Shown piece by piece: positions 1 to 9,193 of a DNA stretch of 64,000 bases; position 1 is the stretch's first letter; each line of letters starts with the position of its first letter. The notes beneath the pieces were generated by a model that saw only the letters and a program-made list of their open reading frames with translations, was not told the origin of the DNA and did no database searches. Made by a program: the position numbers and the translations under genes. Source of the DNA: Marinobacter sp. F4206 (GTDB lineage: Bacteria > Pseudomonadota > Gammaproteobacteria > Pseudomonadales > Oleiphilaceae). Location: positions 124,001 through 188,000 of the forward strand of contig NZ_JAHXKI010000002.1 of assembly GCF_019392195.1 (NCBI RefSeq), written 5' to 3'.

Positions 1-557
1 TGATTCTGGATACGCAGAATCTGGGCCACGTTCTCATCCGCCGCTACGCCACTCTGCACAACACCGGCCCGAATCTGGTTGACCACGTACTGCTTGCGCA
101 TCGCCTCACGGAACTCGGCCACGCCCATCCCCATGTTGCGCACCGTCGACACAAACCGGTCTCGATTAAATTGGCCATCAACCTGGAACTGGGGCATCTG
201 GGTAATCAGCGCGTCAATGTCAGCATCGGTCAGCGCCAGCCCCTGGTTGCCAGCGTCCTGAATCAGGACTTCCTGCTGAATCAGGGATTCCAGCACGTCC
301 GTGCGAATCTGGTCTTCGTTCAGTAGCGAAGGGTCCGGGGTTTCCATGCGCGACAGTCGACGCTGGCTTTCCATCTGGACCAGACGAAGAAACTCCCGCT
401 CTGTAATGTCTTCACCATTGACTGTCGCCACTTCCGGCTCACCGGAGAACCCGCCAATAATGGCGTCCATTCCCCAGATGGATAGGGACACGATCAGAAG
501 ACCGATGATGATCTTGGCAATGGTGCCCTGGGCATTTTCCCGAATATCTTGAAGCAT
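1..557 (-). CDS. ppiD: Peptidyl-prolyl cis-trans isomerase PpiD (N-terminal part, runs off left edge)
   Basis: Inner-membrane-anchored periplasmic folding chaperone that meets proteins leaving the Sec translocon. The visible 185 residues start MLQDIRENAQG and have one transmembrane anchor at about residues 14-34. A SurA-N-like chaperone segment follows, with EPEVATVNGEDITEREF near 40-56. The parvulin domain lies beyond the window. The start ATG at 557 has a GGGAG ribosome site. It follows hupB on the same strand after a terminator, the usual lon-hupB-ppiD order of gammaproteobacteria. Truncated only by the window edge. Confidence 0.9.
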   Translation of the reverse strand, partial: MLQDIRENAQGTIAKIIIGLLIVSLSIWGMDAIIGGFSGEPEVATVNGEDITEREFLRLVQMESQRRLSRMETPDPSLLNEDQIRTDVLESLIQQEVLIQDAGNQGLALTDADIDALITQMPQFQVDGQFNRDRFVSTVRNMGMGVAEFREAMRKQYVVNQIRAGVVQSGVAADENVAQILRIQN

Positions 558-626
558 GTTTCTCCCGAATCCTGTTCAAGGTCGTGCAGTTTTTATCATT
601 AGGCGATGAGCGTTGGGGCGCCGAAC

Positions 627-660
627 GTAAAAAGGCGCACCCTGTCCGGAATGCGCCTTA
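627..660 (-). terminator. Rho-independent terminator after hupB
   Basis: On the minus strand an 8-bp stem AAGGCGCA/TGCGCCTT with a 12-nt loop is followed by a run of five T. It separates hupB from ppiD. Confidence 0.8.
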
Positions 661-671
661 AATTCTTCTTG

Positions 672-697
672 GGCAACCCTCTGCGACAGGGGTTGCC
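672..697 (-). other. Hairpin between hupB stop and its terminator
   Basis: Perfect 8-bp inverted repeat GGCAACCC/GGGTTGCC with a 10-nt loop, 13 nt beyond the hupB stop. It has no T-run, so it may protect the 3' end of the abundant hupB mRNA rather than terminate it. Confidence 0.5.
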
Positions 698-710
698 AGA
701 GAAAGAACCG

Positions 711-983
711 TTACTTAACGGCGTCTTTCAGGGCCTTGCCTGCTTTGAACCCAGGCACTTTAGAGGCCGGAATCTTGATCTCGGCACCAGTCTGCGGGTT
801 ACGACCGGTGCGAGCAGCACGCTCTTTAACAGAGAAAGTGCCAAAACCGATCAGGGTAACCTGATCGCCTTTTTTCAGGGCACCGGTGATGGAGTTGGTC
901 ATAGCATCCAGAGCACGGCCAGCGGCGGCTTTGGAAATATCTGAGGACTCTGCAATTGCATCGATTAGTTCGGACTTGTTCAC
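711..983 (-). CDS. hupB: DNA-binding protein HU-beta
   Basis: Small nucleoid protein that bends and compacts DNA without strong sequence preference, acting as a dimer. The 90-residue length is exactly that of HU. It contains the HU/IHF signature [21 protein letters not shown] at about 46-66, the DNA-gripping beta arm, and a C-terminal [15 protein letters not shown] chose the GTG start at 983 ([13 protein letters not shown]) because it matches HU N-termini and has a GAAGGGG site about 8 nt upstream. The longer open frame to 1079 adds a non-HU sequence. It lies downstream of lon, as in relatives. Confidence 0.95.
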   Translation of the reverse strand: MNKSELIDAIAESSDISKAAAGRALDAMTNSITGALKKGDQVTLIGFGTFSVKERAARTGRNPQTGAEIKIPASKVPGFKAGKALKDAVK

Positions 984-1142
984 ACTAAACCCCTTCGATT
1001 TCAGGTTGAAGATGTTATAGGTTGGTTTGTTTTTTCTCGGACGTTCTCGACTATCGCATAAGCGGTCGGAGAATTCCATTCTTCAGTTTTCTTATCCCTT
1101 GCGGTTTTTAACCGGTGTTCGGAATAGGCACTTACTGCGCGG

Positions 1143-1193
1143 GAGCCCTTGGTATTGGCTGCTTCACGGCGAAACAGTTATACCAACGGGCTC
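1143..1193 (-). other. Imperfect hairpin between lon and hupB
   Basis: GAGCCCTTGGTAT pairs with ATACCAACGGGCTC through 13 pairs with a single bulged base; the loop is about 24 nt. It lies 29 nt past the lon stop. No T-run follows, so it may be a weak terminator or a 3'-end stabiliser. Nothing else is evident in the 238-nt lon-hupB gap except the hupB ribosome site. Confidence 0.45.
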
Positions 1194-1221
1194 TCTGGCA
1201 TGTCAACAACTCATCATGGCT

Positions 1222-3639
1222 TTAGTGCGTATTTATGCGTTCTGCACTGTCACTTTCATCATCACGAGGCTTGCCTGAACCCGCCTCGGAAGACTCATTT
1301 TCGGCACGGGGTTCGGGCGGATAGGCCAACGCAATATCCAGAACTTCGTCGATCCATTTCACCGGACGGATTTCCAGGGACTCCTTGATGTTGTCCGGTA
1401 TCTCTTTGAGATCTCTGACATTTTCATCTGGAATCATCACAGTCTTGATGCCACCGCGATGCGCCGCCAGCAGTTTCTCCTTGAGCCCGCCGATGGCCAG
1501 AACCCGACCGCGCAAGGTGATCTCACCCGTCATCGCCACATCGGCCCGGACCGGAATTTTGGTCAGAGCAGAGACCAGAGCCGTACACATACCGATACCG
1601 GCGCTGGGGCCATCTTTTGGCGTTGCACCCTCGGGAACGTGGATGTGCAGATCGTGCTTCTCGTGGAAATCATCGGCAATACCCAAGCCCGGCGCGCGAC
1701 TGCGGACCACCGTCAGGGCGGTCTGGATTGACTCCTGCATTACATCCCCCAGGGAGCCGGTCTTCACGACCCGCCCCTTACCCGGGGTCAAGGCACATTC
1801 GATCGTCAGAAGTTCGCCGCCAACCTGGGTCCAGGCCAATCCGGTCACCTGTCCGATCTGATTCTTTTCTTCCGCCAGACCGTACTTGAACTTCTTCACC
1901 CCGGAGTAATCCTCCAGCACGTCCGGCTGCAGGGTCACAGAGGCCTTGTCATTGCTCTCGACATGCTCGCGCACAACTTTACGGCAGATCTTGGCGATCT
2001 CACGCTCCAGGCCGCGTACGCCCGCTTCTCGGGTGTAGTAACGAATCAGGTCCCTCAAGGTTTCCTCAGGGATCACCAGCTCGTCCTTGCGCAGGCCATT
2101 CGCCTTGATTTGTTTCGGCAATAGGTAACGCAACGCAATGTTTACCTTCTCATCCTCGGTGTAACCAGGGATGCGGATAATCTCCATCCGGTCCAGCAGC
2201 GCCGGCGGAATATCCATGGAATTGGAAGTACACACGAACATGACATCAGAGAGATCGTAATCCACCTCCAGATAATGATCGTTGAAAGTGTGGTTCTGCT
2301 CCGGGTCGAGCACCTCCAATAGTGCCGAGGCAGGATCGCCACGATGATCCATGCCCATCTTGTCGATCTCGTCGAACAGGAACAGCGGGTTTCTTACCCC
2401 GACCTTGGACAGCTTCTGCAACAGCTTGCCTGGAAGCGCGCCAATGTAGGTTTTCCGGTGACCCCGGATCTCGGCTTCGTCGCGTACCCCACCGAGCGCC
2501 ATCCGCGTGTATTTGCGATTGGTTGCTCTGGCGATCGACTGCCCGAGCGAGGTCTTACCGACACCCGGAGGGCCAACCAGGCACAGCACGGGGCCTTTCA
2601 CTTTCTTCACGCGGCTCTGGACCGCCAGGTATTCGAGAATCCGTTTCTTGACCTCGTCCAGCCCGTAGTGGTCCCGATCGAGGATTTCTCGGGCCTTTTC
2701 GATGTCGTGACGGACCCGGCTGCGCTTCTTCCAGGGCACCGCCAACATCCAGTCGATGTACCCACGTACCACGGTGGCTTCAGCCGACATCGGTGACATC
2801 ATCTTGAGCTTGTTCAGCTCGGTCTCAGTCTTCTTGCGAGCCTCTTCAGGCAGCCCGGCTTCCTCAAGCTTCTGCTCGAGCTCCTCAAAATCGTTGTTAC
2901 CCTCGCCCAGATTGCCCATCTCTTTCTGGATGGCCTTCATCTGCTCGTTCAGGTAGTACTCTCGCTGGCTGCGCTCCATCTGTTTTTTGACGCGGCCGCG
3001 AATGCGCTTCTCGACTTCGATCAAATCGATCTCGCCGTCGAGCTTGCCCAGAAGCAGATCGACCCGCTTGCGCACGTCCAGCGCCTCCAGCAGCTCCTGC
3101 TTCTCCGGAATCCGCATTTCCAGATGCGCGGCCATGGTATCGGCCAGGCGCTCCAGCTCCTCAATGCCGGTCAACGCGTTGGACACCTCGGACGGCACCT
3201 TTTTCGAGAGCTTCACGTACTTCTCGAACTCATCCATCAGGGTCTTGATCAGAACGTCCTGTTCACGCTCGGGCAGTCCCTCCTCGTCCATCAACACGGC
3301 ACCACCGGAGAGATACTCACCCTCCGAAATGTCGCTGATGGTCGCGCGGGCATTGCCTTCAACCAGCACCTTCACAGTGCCATCCGGGAGCCGCAGCATC
3401 TGCAGCACAGTCGCCAGGGTGCCCATATCAAACACATCACCGGGGCCCGGCTCATCGGTGGAGGCATCCCGCTGGGCCACCAGGAGGATTTCCTTACTTC
3501 CTTCCATTGCGGCTTCGAGCGCCTGAATGGATTTATCACGGCCCACAAACAGCGGGACCACCATGTGCGGGAACACCACCACATCACGCAACGGCAGCAA
3601 CGGGTATTCTTGCACAGTATTTTCGGGTATCCGGGTCAT
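1222..3639 (-). CDS. lon: ATP-dependent protease Lon
   Basis: Cytoplasmic AAA+ serine protease that removes misfolded and regulatory proteins. Its 805 residues show an N-terminal LON substrate domain ([13 protein letters not shown] near 13-25), the Walker A motif GPPGVGKTS, a sensor/arginine-finger region, and the protease domain with catalytic Ser679 (PKDGPSAG) and Lys722 (GGLKEK). Those positions equal the E. coli numbering. The tail after about residue 775 is an acidic, Ser/Glu-rich extension of some 25 residues, a little longer than usual. It lies between clpX and hupB, with its own intrinsic terminator upstream, so it is transcribed separately. Confidence 0.98.
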   Translation of the reverse strand: MTRIPENTVQEYPLLPLRDVVVFPHMVVPLFVGRDKSIQALEAAMEGSKEILLVAQRDASTDEPGPGDVFDMGTLATVLQMLRLPDGTVKVLVEGNARATISDISEGEYLSGGAVLMDEEGLPEREQDVLIKTLMDEFEKYVKLSKKVPSEVSNALTGIEELERLADTMAAHLEMRIPEKQELLEALDVRKRVDLLLGKLDGEIDLIEVEKRIRGRVKKQMERSQREYYLNEQMKAIQKEMGNLGEGNNDFEELEQKLEEAGLPEEARKKTETELNKLKMMSPMSAEATVVRGYIDWMLAVPWKKRSRVRHDIEKAREILDRDHYGLDEVKKRILEYLAVQSRVKKVKGPVLCLVGPPGVGKTSLGQSIARATNRKYTRMALGGVRDEAEIRGHRKTYIGALPGKLLQKLSKVGVRNPLFLFDEIDKMGMDHRGDPASALLEVLDPEQNHTFNDHYLEVDYDLSDVMFVCTSNSMDIPPALLDRMEIIRIPGYTEDEKVNIALRYLLPKQIKANGLRKDELVIPEETLRDLIRYYTREAGVRGLEREIAKICRKVVREHVESNDKASVTLQPDVLEDYSGVKKFKYGLAEEKNQIGQVTGLAWTQVGGELLTIECALTPGKGRVVKTGSLGDVMQESIQTALTVVRSRAPGLGIADDFHEKHDLHIHVPEGATPKDGPSAGIGMCTALVSALTKIPVRADVAMTGEITLRGRVLAIGGLKEKLLAAHRGGIKTVMIPDENVRDLKEIPDNIKESLEIRPVKWIDEVLDIALAYPPEPRAENESSEAGSGKPRDDESDSAERINTH

Positions 3640-3682
3640 AGGGAATCCTCTGACGGTGTTTCTTTGAGCATACCACCCTTCA

Positions 3683-3709
3683 TTGGGGCGCCCGTATAAA
3701 TTGCAATCT
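3683..3709 (-). promoter_or_regulatory. Possible heat-shock (sigma-32-like) promoter of lon
   Basis: On the minus strand ATTGCA, a 13-nt spacer and CCCCAATG resemble the sigma-32 pattern CTTGAA-N13..15-CCCCATNT, about 44 nt before the lon ATG. The -10 is good and the -35 is 4 of 6. Lon is a known sigma-32 target in enterobacteria, and that raises my confidence more than the sequence alone does. Confidence 0.35.
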
Positions 3710-3752
3710 TTTTACCAAACGAAACAGAGAGGGAAAACGGGGTAACAGAACG

Positions 3753-3777
3753 CGAAAAGGGGCGTTTCCGCCCCTCT
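3753..3777 (-). terminator. Intrinsic terminator after clpX
   Basis: Minus strand: 7-bp stem AGGGGCG/CGCCCCT with a GAAA tetraloop, then four T. It separates clpX from lon. Confidence 0.85.
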
Positions 3778-3806
3778 CCTGTGTACCTTGATGTCAGACC
3801 AACCGG

Positions 3807-5090
3807 TCAGTCTTCCGGTACCGCCTTGGCATGATCACTGCTCGCGTAAATCTTGAAGGGCTCGGAGTCCCCGTCAATCACGCTTTCATCGATCACAACC
3901 TTGGTTACATCATGCTCGGACGGGATCTGATACATGGTATCCAACAGCGTGGCTTCCATGATCGAGCGCAGTCCGCGGGCACCGGTATTCCGTTCCATGG
4001 CCTTTCGCGCCACGGCCCGCAACGCATCCTCCCGGAAATCCAGCTCGACACCTTCCATATCAAACAGCTTCTGATACTGCTTGGTCAGGGCGTTCTTCGG
4101 CTCGGTCAGAATCTGTACCAAGGCAGCTTCATCCAGCTCGGTCAGAGTAGCGACCACCGGGAGACGGCCCACAAACTCGGGAATCAGGCCGAACTTGACC
4201 AAATCCTCGGTTTCCACATCCTTAATGATGTCGCCAGTACTCTTCTTTTCGTCTTCACTGACTACTGAAGCCGAGAAACCAATGGAACTCCGCTCGGAGC
4301 GTTCCTGGATCACCTTGTCCAGGCCGGCAAATGCACCGCCACAAATGAACAGGATGTTGCCGGTATCCACCTGCAAAAACTCCTGCTGCGGGTGCTTGCG
4401 TCCGCCTTGGGGCGGAACCGACGCCACGGTACCTTCGATCAGTTTCAACAGCGCCTGCTGCACACCCTCACCCGACACATCCCGGGTGATTGACGGGTTA
4501 TCTGACTTGCGGGAGATCTTGTCGATCTCGTCAATGTAGACGATACCGCGCTGAGCCTTGTCGACATCATAATCACACTTCTGAAGCAGCTTCTGGATGA
4601 TATTCTCGACATCCTCACCCACATAGCCGGCTTCGGTCAGGGTCGTCGCGTCCGCGATGGTGAACGGCACGTTCAGCATCCGCGCCAGAGTTTCAGCCAA
4701 CAGCGTCTTACCGCTACCGGTCGGACCGATCAGAAGAATGTTGCTCTTGCCGAGCTCAACCTCTGCCTTGCCTTCACCGTAGCGCAAGCGCTTGTAGTGG
4801 TTGTAAACCGCTACCGAGAGCACAACCTTGGCGCGGTCCTGACCAATAACATACTCATTCAGAGTGTCGCGGATTTCTGCGGGTGTCGGGAGCCGGTCGC
4901 TGGCCTCTTCCTGGGCATTCTCCTGAATTTCTTCACGGATAATGTCATTGCACAGGTCAACGCACTCGTCGCAGATGAACACCGAGGGCCCTGCAATGAG
5001 CTTTCGGACTTCATGCTGGCTCTTTCCGCAAAACGAGCAGTAAAGCAACTTGCCGTTATCGTCGCCCCTGCCGTTTCTTTCATCTGCCAT
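3807..5090 (-). CDS. clpX: ClpX, ATPase subunit of ClpXP protease
   Basis: Hexameric AAA+ unfoldase that feeds substrates to ClpP. Its 427 residues show the N-terminal zinc-binding domain with Cys18, Cys21, Cys40 and Cys43. Walker A is GPTGSGKT at 122-129, and Walker B ([10 protein letters not shown]), the ClpP-docking IGF loop (SSIGFSA) and the sensor-2 C-domain follow. It starts 76 nt after clpP on the same strand, so the two subunits are probably co-transcribed. Confidence 0.98.
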   Translation of the reverse strand: MADERNGRGDDNGKLLYCSFCGKSQHEVRKLIAGPSVFICDECVDLCNDIIREEIQENAQEEASDRLPTPAEIRDTLNEYVIGQDRAKVVLSVAVYNHYKRLRYGEGKAEVELGKSNILLIGPTGSGKTLLAETLARMLNVPFTIADATTLTEAGYVGEDVENIIQKLLQKCDYDVDKAQRGIVYIDEIDKISRKSDNPSITRDVSGEGVQQALLKLIEGTVASVPPQGGRKHPQQEFLQVDTGNILFICGGAFAGLDKVIQERSERSSIGFSASVVSEDEKKSTGDIIKDVETEDLVKFGLIPEFVGRLPVVATLTELDEAALVQILTEPKNALTKQYQKLFDMEGVELDFREDALRAVARKAMERNTGARGLRSIMEATLLDTMYQIPSEHDVTKVVIDESVIDGDSEPFKIYASSDHAKAVPED

Positions 5091-5166
5091 TGAATTACCT
5101 CTGATCTTGGTTTGCCGGCGTTACTGGCTCATACGCCGGCCAAGTATGATGCGATTACTTGCAGTA

Positions 5167-5802
5167 TTATTTATTCGGTACGCGCTTATCAAGTATAGAA
5201 TCGATGAGCCCGTAGTCTTTCGCCTGCTCCGGATCCATAAAGTTATCACGATCCGTGTCTTTGGCGATGGTATCCAGCTCCTGACCAGTATGGTGGGCCA
5301 GGATCGAGTTCAGGGTATGACGGATCTTGAGAATTTCACGGGTATGGATCTCGATGTCGGTCGCCTGACCCTGATAGCCACCCAGCGGCTGATGGATCAT
5401 GACCCGGGAATTCGGCAGGCAGGCGCGCTTGCCCTCAGCACCACCGGCCAGCAGGAAAGCACCCATACTCGCGGCCTGGCCCACGCAGAGCGTGGCAACA
5501 TCCGGCTTGATGAACTGCATGGTATCGTAGATGGACATACCGGCAGTAACGGACCCACCGGGGCTGTTAATGTACAGGTGGATGTCCTTGTCCGGGTTCT
5601 CGGATTCCAGGAACAGCAGCTGGGCAACGATCAGGTTCGCCATGTGGTCTTCAACCGGGCCAACCATGAAAATCACCCGCTCCTTGAGCAGACGAGAGTA
5701 GATGTCGAACGAACGTTCGCCCCGAGCCGTCTGCTCGATAACAATCGGCACCAGGCCGGAATTGGTAACCATTGCGGGACCATCAATTGGTTTCTGCGTC
5801 AT
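5167..5802 (-). CDS. clpP: ClpP, proteolytic subunit of Clp protease
   Basis: Serine peptidase forming the 14-mer chamber that works with ClpX. Its 211 residues include a short processed N-terminal propeptide and the triad Ser112 (GQAASMGA), His137 (MIHQPLGG) and Asp186, with the same spacing as the E. coli mature-numbered S98/H123/D172. The ATG at 5802 has an AAGGAG site 10 nt upstream. It follows tig after a terminator and precedes clpX, the usual tig-clpP-clpX-lon order. Confidence 0.98.
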   Translation of the reverse strand: MTQKPIDGPAMVTNSGLVPIVIEQTARGERSFDIYSRLLKERVIFMVGPVEDHMANLIVAQLLFLESENPDKDIHLYINSPGGSVTAGMSIYDTMQFIKPDVATLCVGQAASMGAFLLAGGAEGKRACLPNSRVMIHQPLGGYQGQATDIEIHTREILKIRHTLNSILAHHTGQELDTIAKDTDRDNFMDPEQAKDYGLIDSILDKRVPNK

Positions 5803-5855
5803 TTGCGCCTGAACTCCTTATGGACAATGGGTCGTGGACTCGCGCCACGGCGTTC

Positions 5856-5861
5856 ATTATA
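5856..5861 (-). promoter_or_regulatory. Candidate -10 element of the clpP promoter
   Basis: A perfect TATAAT on the minus strand lies 54 nt before the clpP ATG and beyond the tig terminator. No convincing -35 hexamer sits at 16-18 nt, so the promoter may need an activator. Confidence 0.35.
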
Positions 5862-5903
5862 GGTGTTACTCCACCTCTTACTTTGCCAGCAGCAGGCCCA
5901 GAT

Positions 5904-5932
5904 GAAAACAGCCGGACAAGCCGGCTGTTTTC
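5904..5932. terminator. Strong terminator after tig
   Basis: Perfect 11-bp stem AAAACAGCCGG/CCGGCTGTTTT with a 5-nt loop; the T-run is part of the stem, so it works on either strand. A second small GGCCGGAA/TTCCGGCC hairpin lies between it and the tig stop, at about 5950-5970. Confidence 0.85.
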
Positions 5933-5977
5933 TGAATTCGGCCAGCAGGGCCGGAATCAGTTCCGGCCCCGGCAGGA

Positions 5978-7282
5978 TCAGCGCTGGGGCTGACCAGCCT
6001 GAACGGCTTCTTCGTACTTGACCTTCTTCTCTTTGACCTTGGCCTTATCCAGAACAAAATCGACAACCGCATCTTCAAGCACTGAAGATTCGATCTGGGA
6101 CTTCTGCTCAGGATTGCTGTTGAAGTGGGCAACCACTTCTTCAGGCTGTTCATACGTAGATGCGATCTCCTGGATCTTTTCATCTACCTTGGCAGGGTCC
6201 GCTTTCAGGTCGTTCTGCTTGACCACTTCCTGGAAAAGCAGACCGGTTTTGACGCGACGCTCAGCCTGCTCCTGGAAGATTTCCTTCGGAAGCTGCTGGA
6301 AATCCACCTGGCCGCCGAAGCGCTGAACCGCGTCCTGACGCAGGCGATCAATTTCCTGATCAACCAGAGCAGCCGGCACATCCAGCTCGGTGCTTTCAAG
6401 CAGGCCGTCAACCACGTCGTTCTTAACCTTATTGGAGACCGCCTGCTTCAGCTCGCGCTCCATGTTCTTCTTCACTTCCTCACGGAAAGTGGCTTCATCT
6501 TCCGCCTCAATACCGAACTTCTTGAAAAATTCGGTATCCAGCTCCGGCAACTGGGGCTCTTCCACCTTGTGGATCTTGATCTCAAACTTCGCAGGCTTAC
6601 CCGCGAGTTCTTCGTTATGGTAATCCTCCGGGAAGGTCACTTCGATTTCCATGTCCTCACCGGCCTTGCCGCCCTGGACAGCCTTTTCGAAGCCGGGAAT
6701 CATCTGACCGGAACCGAGGGTCAAACGGTGGCCTTCAGCGGCACCGCCCTCAAATTCCTCGCCGTCAATAAAGCCTTTGAAGTCGATGGTCAGCACGTCC
6801 TTGTTCTTGGACTTGCGCTTCACTTCCTTCATGGTGGCCTGCTGGCGACGCAGGTTATCGATCATGTTGTCGATATCCTTGTCTGCGATTTCAGAGGTCA
6901 GCTTCTCGACAGAAACCTTGCTCAGATCACCCAACTCGATCTCTGGCAGCACCTCGAAAATGGCAACAAACTCCAGATCCTTGCCTTCTTCCATGGTCTT
7001 TGGCTCAAACTTCGGCCAGCCTGCAGGGTTGATGTCCTGCTCCTGAAGCGCCTTGATGTACTGGTCGCGCATCACCTCGCCGACCACTTCCTGGCGGACG
7101 CTGTCACCGAAACGACGCTTTACCACCTTCATGGGCACCTTGCCCGGGCGGAAACCGTTCAGGCGCACGGTGCGCGCTGTTTCCTGCAGGCGCTTCTGGA
7201 CCGCCTGGTCAATTTCCTGGGCGGGCACACCAATCGTCATGCGACGTTCGATGTTGGAGGTCGTTTCAACAGACACTTGCAT
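5978..7282 (-). CDS. tig: Trigger factor, ribosome-associated chaperone
   Basis: Binds the ribosome exit tunnel and shields nascent chains, with peptidyl-prolyl isomerase activity. Its 434 residues show the ribosome-docking signature GFRPGKVPMKVV at about 44-55. The FKBP-type domain contains VLTIDFKGFIDGEEFEGG and MIPGFEKAV, and a helical C-terminal chaperone domain follows. It lies between the tRNA operon and clpP, as in Pseudomonas. Start ATG at 7282. Confidence 0.97.
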   Translation of the reverse strand: MQVSVETTSNIERRMTIGVPAQEIDQAVQKRLQETARTVRLNGFRPGKVPMKVVKRRFGDSVRQEVVGEVMRDQYIKALQEQDINPAGWPKFEPKTMEEGKDLEFVAIFEVLPEIELGDLSKVSVEKLTSEIADKDIDNMIDNLRRQQATMKEVKRKSKNKDVLTIDFKGFIDGEEFEGGAAEGHRLTLGSGQMIPGFEKAVQGGKAGEDMEIEVTFPEDYHNEELAGKPAKFEIKIHKVEEPQLPELDTEFFKKFGIEAEDEATFREEVKKNMERELKQAVSNKVKNDVVDGLLESTELDVPAALVDQEIDRLRQDAVQRFGGQVDFQQLPKEIFQEQAERRVKTGLLFQEVVKQNDLKADPAKVDEKIQEIASTYEQPEEVVAHFNSNPEQKSQIESSVLEDAVVDFVLDKAKVKEKKVKYEEAVQAGQPQR

Positions 7283-7504
7283 GGAAGATCCTCAAATTAC
7301 AGGTTCGGTATGTGAATGAAATTAAAACCAAAAGTCCTATTCAGGGCGAACTCCCGCGAAAGGACCAAAATTTAAAGGCCGACAGTTTATCACGGTTTGA
7401 CCCACCGAGAGAATCACCTGCCACAGGCAGTTTCCGGGAAGGGGACGGCACCGGCCCAACATACTTTGGAATAAACTTGGGGACAAAACACAAAAAAGAA
7501 AGGG

Positions 7505-7589
7505 TGGTGCGAGAGGAGAGACTCGAACTCTCACGGGTTGCCCCACTGGAACCTAAATCCAGCGCGTCTACCAGTTCCGCCACTCTCGC
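7505..7589 (-). tRNA. tRNA-Leu (anticodon UAG)
   Basis: 85 nt including encoded CCA. The acceptor stem GCGAGAG/CTCTCGC, a variable arm of class II length, and the anticodon loop ATTTAGG (anticodon TAG) are all visible on the minus strand. It is last in a four-tRNA operon. Confidence 0.95.
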
Positions 7590-7665
7590 ACATCATCTGC
7601 AAACCCCGAGGAACGCTGTTGCCAGCATGGAGTTCTGCAGAAGCGGAAAAACAAATCAGGAAAAA

Positions 7666-7742
7666 TGGGGTGGACGAAGGGGTTCGAACCCTCGACCGCA
7701 GGAGTCACAATCCTGAGCTCTACCAACTGAGCTACGTCCACC
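7666..7742 (-). tRNA. tRNA-His (anticodon GUG)
   Basis: 77 nt with encoded CCA. The 8-bp acceptor stem GGTGGACG/CGTCCACC includes the extra G-1 base typical of tRNA-His, and the anticodon loop TTGTGAC gives GTG. Third in the operon. Confidence 0.95.
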
Positions 7743-7827
7743 ACAATCAGGACATACCTTTCGGTATCTTCGACCTATCAACTTTGCTGGTTGGCGACCC
7801 CGGTTTCGGACCAAGCCGACGACTTAA

Positions 7828-7904
7828 TGGCGCGCCCGGCAGGACTCGAACCTGCGACCACCCGCTTAGAAGGCGGGTGCTCTATCCAGCTGAGCTACGG
7901 GCGC
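7828..7904 (-). tRNA. tRNA-Arg (anticodon UCU)
   Basis: 77 nt with encoded CCA. Anticodon stem CCCGC/GCGGG encloses CTTCTAA, giving TCT. The T-loop GTTCGAGTC is normal. Second in the operon. Confidence 0.95.
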
Positions 7905-7937
7905 TTAACCGTTCGCCCACCTGAATACTCAGAAAAG

Positions 7938-8014
7938 TGGTCGGGGTAGAGAGATTCGAACTCCCGACATCCTGCTCCCAAAGCAGGCGCGCTACCAGAC
8001 TGCGCTATACCCCG
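7938..8014 (-). tRNA. tRNA-Pro (anticodon UGG)
   Basis: 77 nt with encoded CCA. Acceptor stem CGGGGTA/TACCCCG, and anticodon stem CCTGC/GCAGG enclosing TTTGGGA, giving TGG. First gene of the Pro-Arg-His-Leu operon, the same order found upstream of tig in Pseudomonas. Confidence 0.95.
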
Positions 8015-8054
8015 TCTGAACTGAACAACAAGTGCCTCAGCAAAGTTGGCGCGC

Positions 8055-8083
8055 ATATTACCGGCGCCGGACCACGCCGTCAA
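8055..8083 (-). promoter_or_regulatory. Sigma-70 promoter of the tRNA operon
   Basis: Minus strand TTGACG, a 17-nt spacer and TAATAT, followed directly by a GCGCGCC discriminator. This lies about 40 nt upstream of tRNA-Pro. GC-rich discriminators are typical of stable-RNA promoters under stringent control. Confidence 0.75.
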
Positions 8084-8174
8084 CACGGAATTCCAAATTC
8101 ACCGAAAGATCAGGATTCTCTGTGACTCGCCATCCCCTGAAAAGTTCCCGTGAGCGCGCCCTACTCCCCGCCAA

Positions 8175-8203
8175 TTGGAGTTCCGACGGAAGCATGAGAC
8201 AAT
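8175..8203 (+). promoter_or_regulatory. Possible folD promoter
   Basis: TTGGAG, a 17-nt spacer and GACAAT, ending 42 nt before the folD ATG. The match is 3 of 6 and 4 of 6, so this is tentative. Confidence 0.35.
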
Positions 8204-8245
8204 GCCCAGCCTCCACTTTCCAACGCCCAACCGACAAGACGAGAC

Positions 8246-9103
8246 ATGAGCGCCAAACTGATTAACGGAAAAGAAATTGCCGCCGGTGTAAGACAGCAGG
8301 TTGCAGCCGGTGTAGAAGCCCGCCAACAACAGGGATTACGCGCTCCCGGGCTGGCCGTGGTTCTGGTCGGAGACGACCCGGCCTCCCACGTGTATGTTGG
8401 CAATAAACGAAAGGCCTGCGACGAAGCGGGCATCCTCTCGCTCTCCTACGACCTGCCGGCCGACACCTCCCAGGAGGCCCTGGAAGCCCTCATTGATGAG
8501 CTGAACGAAAACCCGACGGTAGACGGCATCCTCGTCCAGTTGCCGCTACCAGAGCATCTCGACGCAGACCCGATTCTGGTCAAGATTCGTCCCGACAAAG
8601 ACGTGGACGGCTTCCACCCATACAACATCGGGCGCCTGATGCAGCGCAAGCCGACCCTGAGGCCCTGCACACCAGCGGGCATCATTACCCTTCTTGACAG
8701 CATTAACACGCCGTACAAGGGCCAGCACGCGGTGATCGTGGGCGCCTCCAACATTGTCGGCAGACCCATGAGCATGGAACTGCTACTCAAAGGTGCGACC
8801 ATCACCGTGTGCCACCGGTTTACCCCAAACCTTGAGAAGTTCGTCCGGGAAGCGGACATCCTGATTGCTGCCGTGGGCAAGCCCAACCTGATCAACGGTG
8901 ACTGGGTGAAACCTGGCTCAACAGTTATTGACGTGGGCATCAACCGGATGGAGGACGGCAAACTTCGTGGCGACGTGGATTTTCAGACCGCTGCTGAGCG
9001 TGCCGCCTACATCACCCCGGTTCCCGGTGGCGTGGGCCCAATGACAATCGCCACCCTTCTGGAAAACACGCTGTACGCGGCCAACGTCCTGCATAAGGAC
9101 TGA
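8246..9103 (+). CDS. folD: Bifunctional methylenetetrahydrofolate dehydrogenase / cyclohydrolase FolD
   Basis: Cytosolic enzyme of one-carbon metabolism: it oxidises 5,10-methylene-THF with NADP+ and hydrolyses methenyl-THF to 10-formyl-THF. The 285 residues are of normal length. Visible are the catalytic-domain [14 protein letters not shown] (about 52-65), the [10 protein letters not shown] motif (about 93-102), the Rossmann-side [14 protein letters not shown] (about 164-177) and the C-terminal [12 protein letters not shown] signature. Transcribed alone, away from the tRNA operon, and ended by a strong shared terminator. Confidence 0.97.
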   Translation: MSAKLINGKEIAAGVRQQVAAGVEARQQQGLRAPGLAVVLVGDDPASHVYVGNKRKACDEAGILSLSYDLPADTSQEALEALIDELNENPTVDGILVQLPLPEHLDADPILVKIRPDKDVDGFHPYNIGRLMQRKPTLRPCTPAGIITLLDSINTPYKGQHAVIVGASNIVGRPMSMELLLKGATITVCHRFTPNLEKFVREADILIAAVGKPNLINGDWVKPGSTVIDVGINRMEDGKLRGDVDFQTAAERAAYITPVPGGVGPMTIATLLENTLYAANVLHKD

Positions 9104-9144
9104 CACTTCGGGCCGGAGCCCCCGGCCTCTAACGTTTCTCCAGG

Positions 9145-9179
9145 CACAAAAAACCCCGCTCAAGGCGGGGTTTTTTGTG
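9145..9179. terminator. Bidirectional terminator between folD and glcB
   Basis: 15-bp stem CACAAAAAACCCCGC/GCGGGGTTTTTTGTG with a 5-nt loop and A/T tracts on both sides. It serves the convergent genes folD (+) and glcB (-). Confidence 0.92.
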
Positions 9180-9193
9180 TCACTCTTCTTCGC

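Noticed and set aside
7312..8125. Several short open frames across 7312-8125
   Set aside because: They lie over the four tRNA genes and the leader; tRNA structure explains the sequence.
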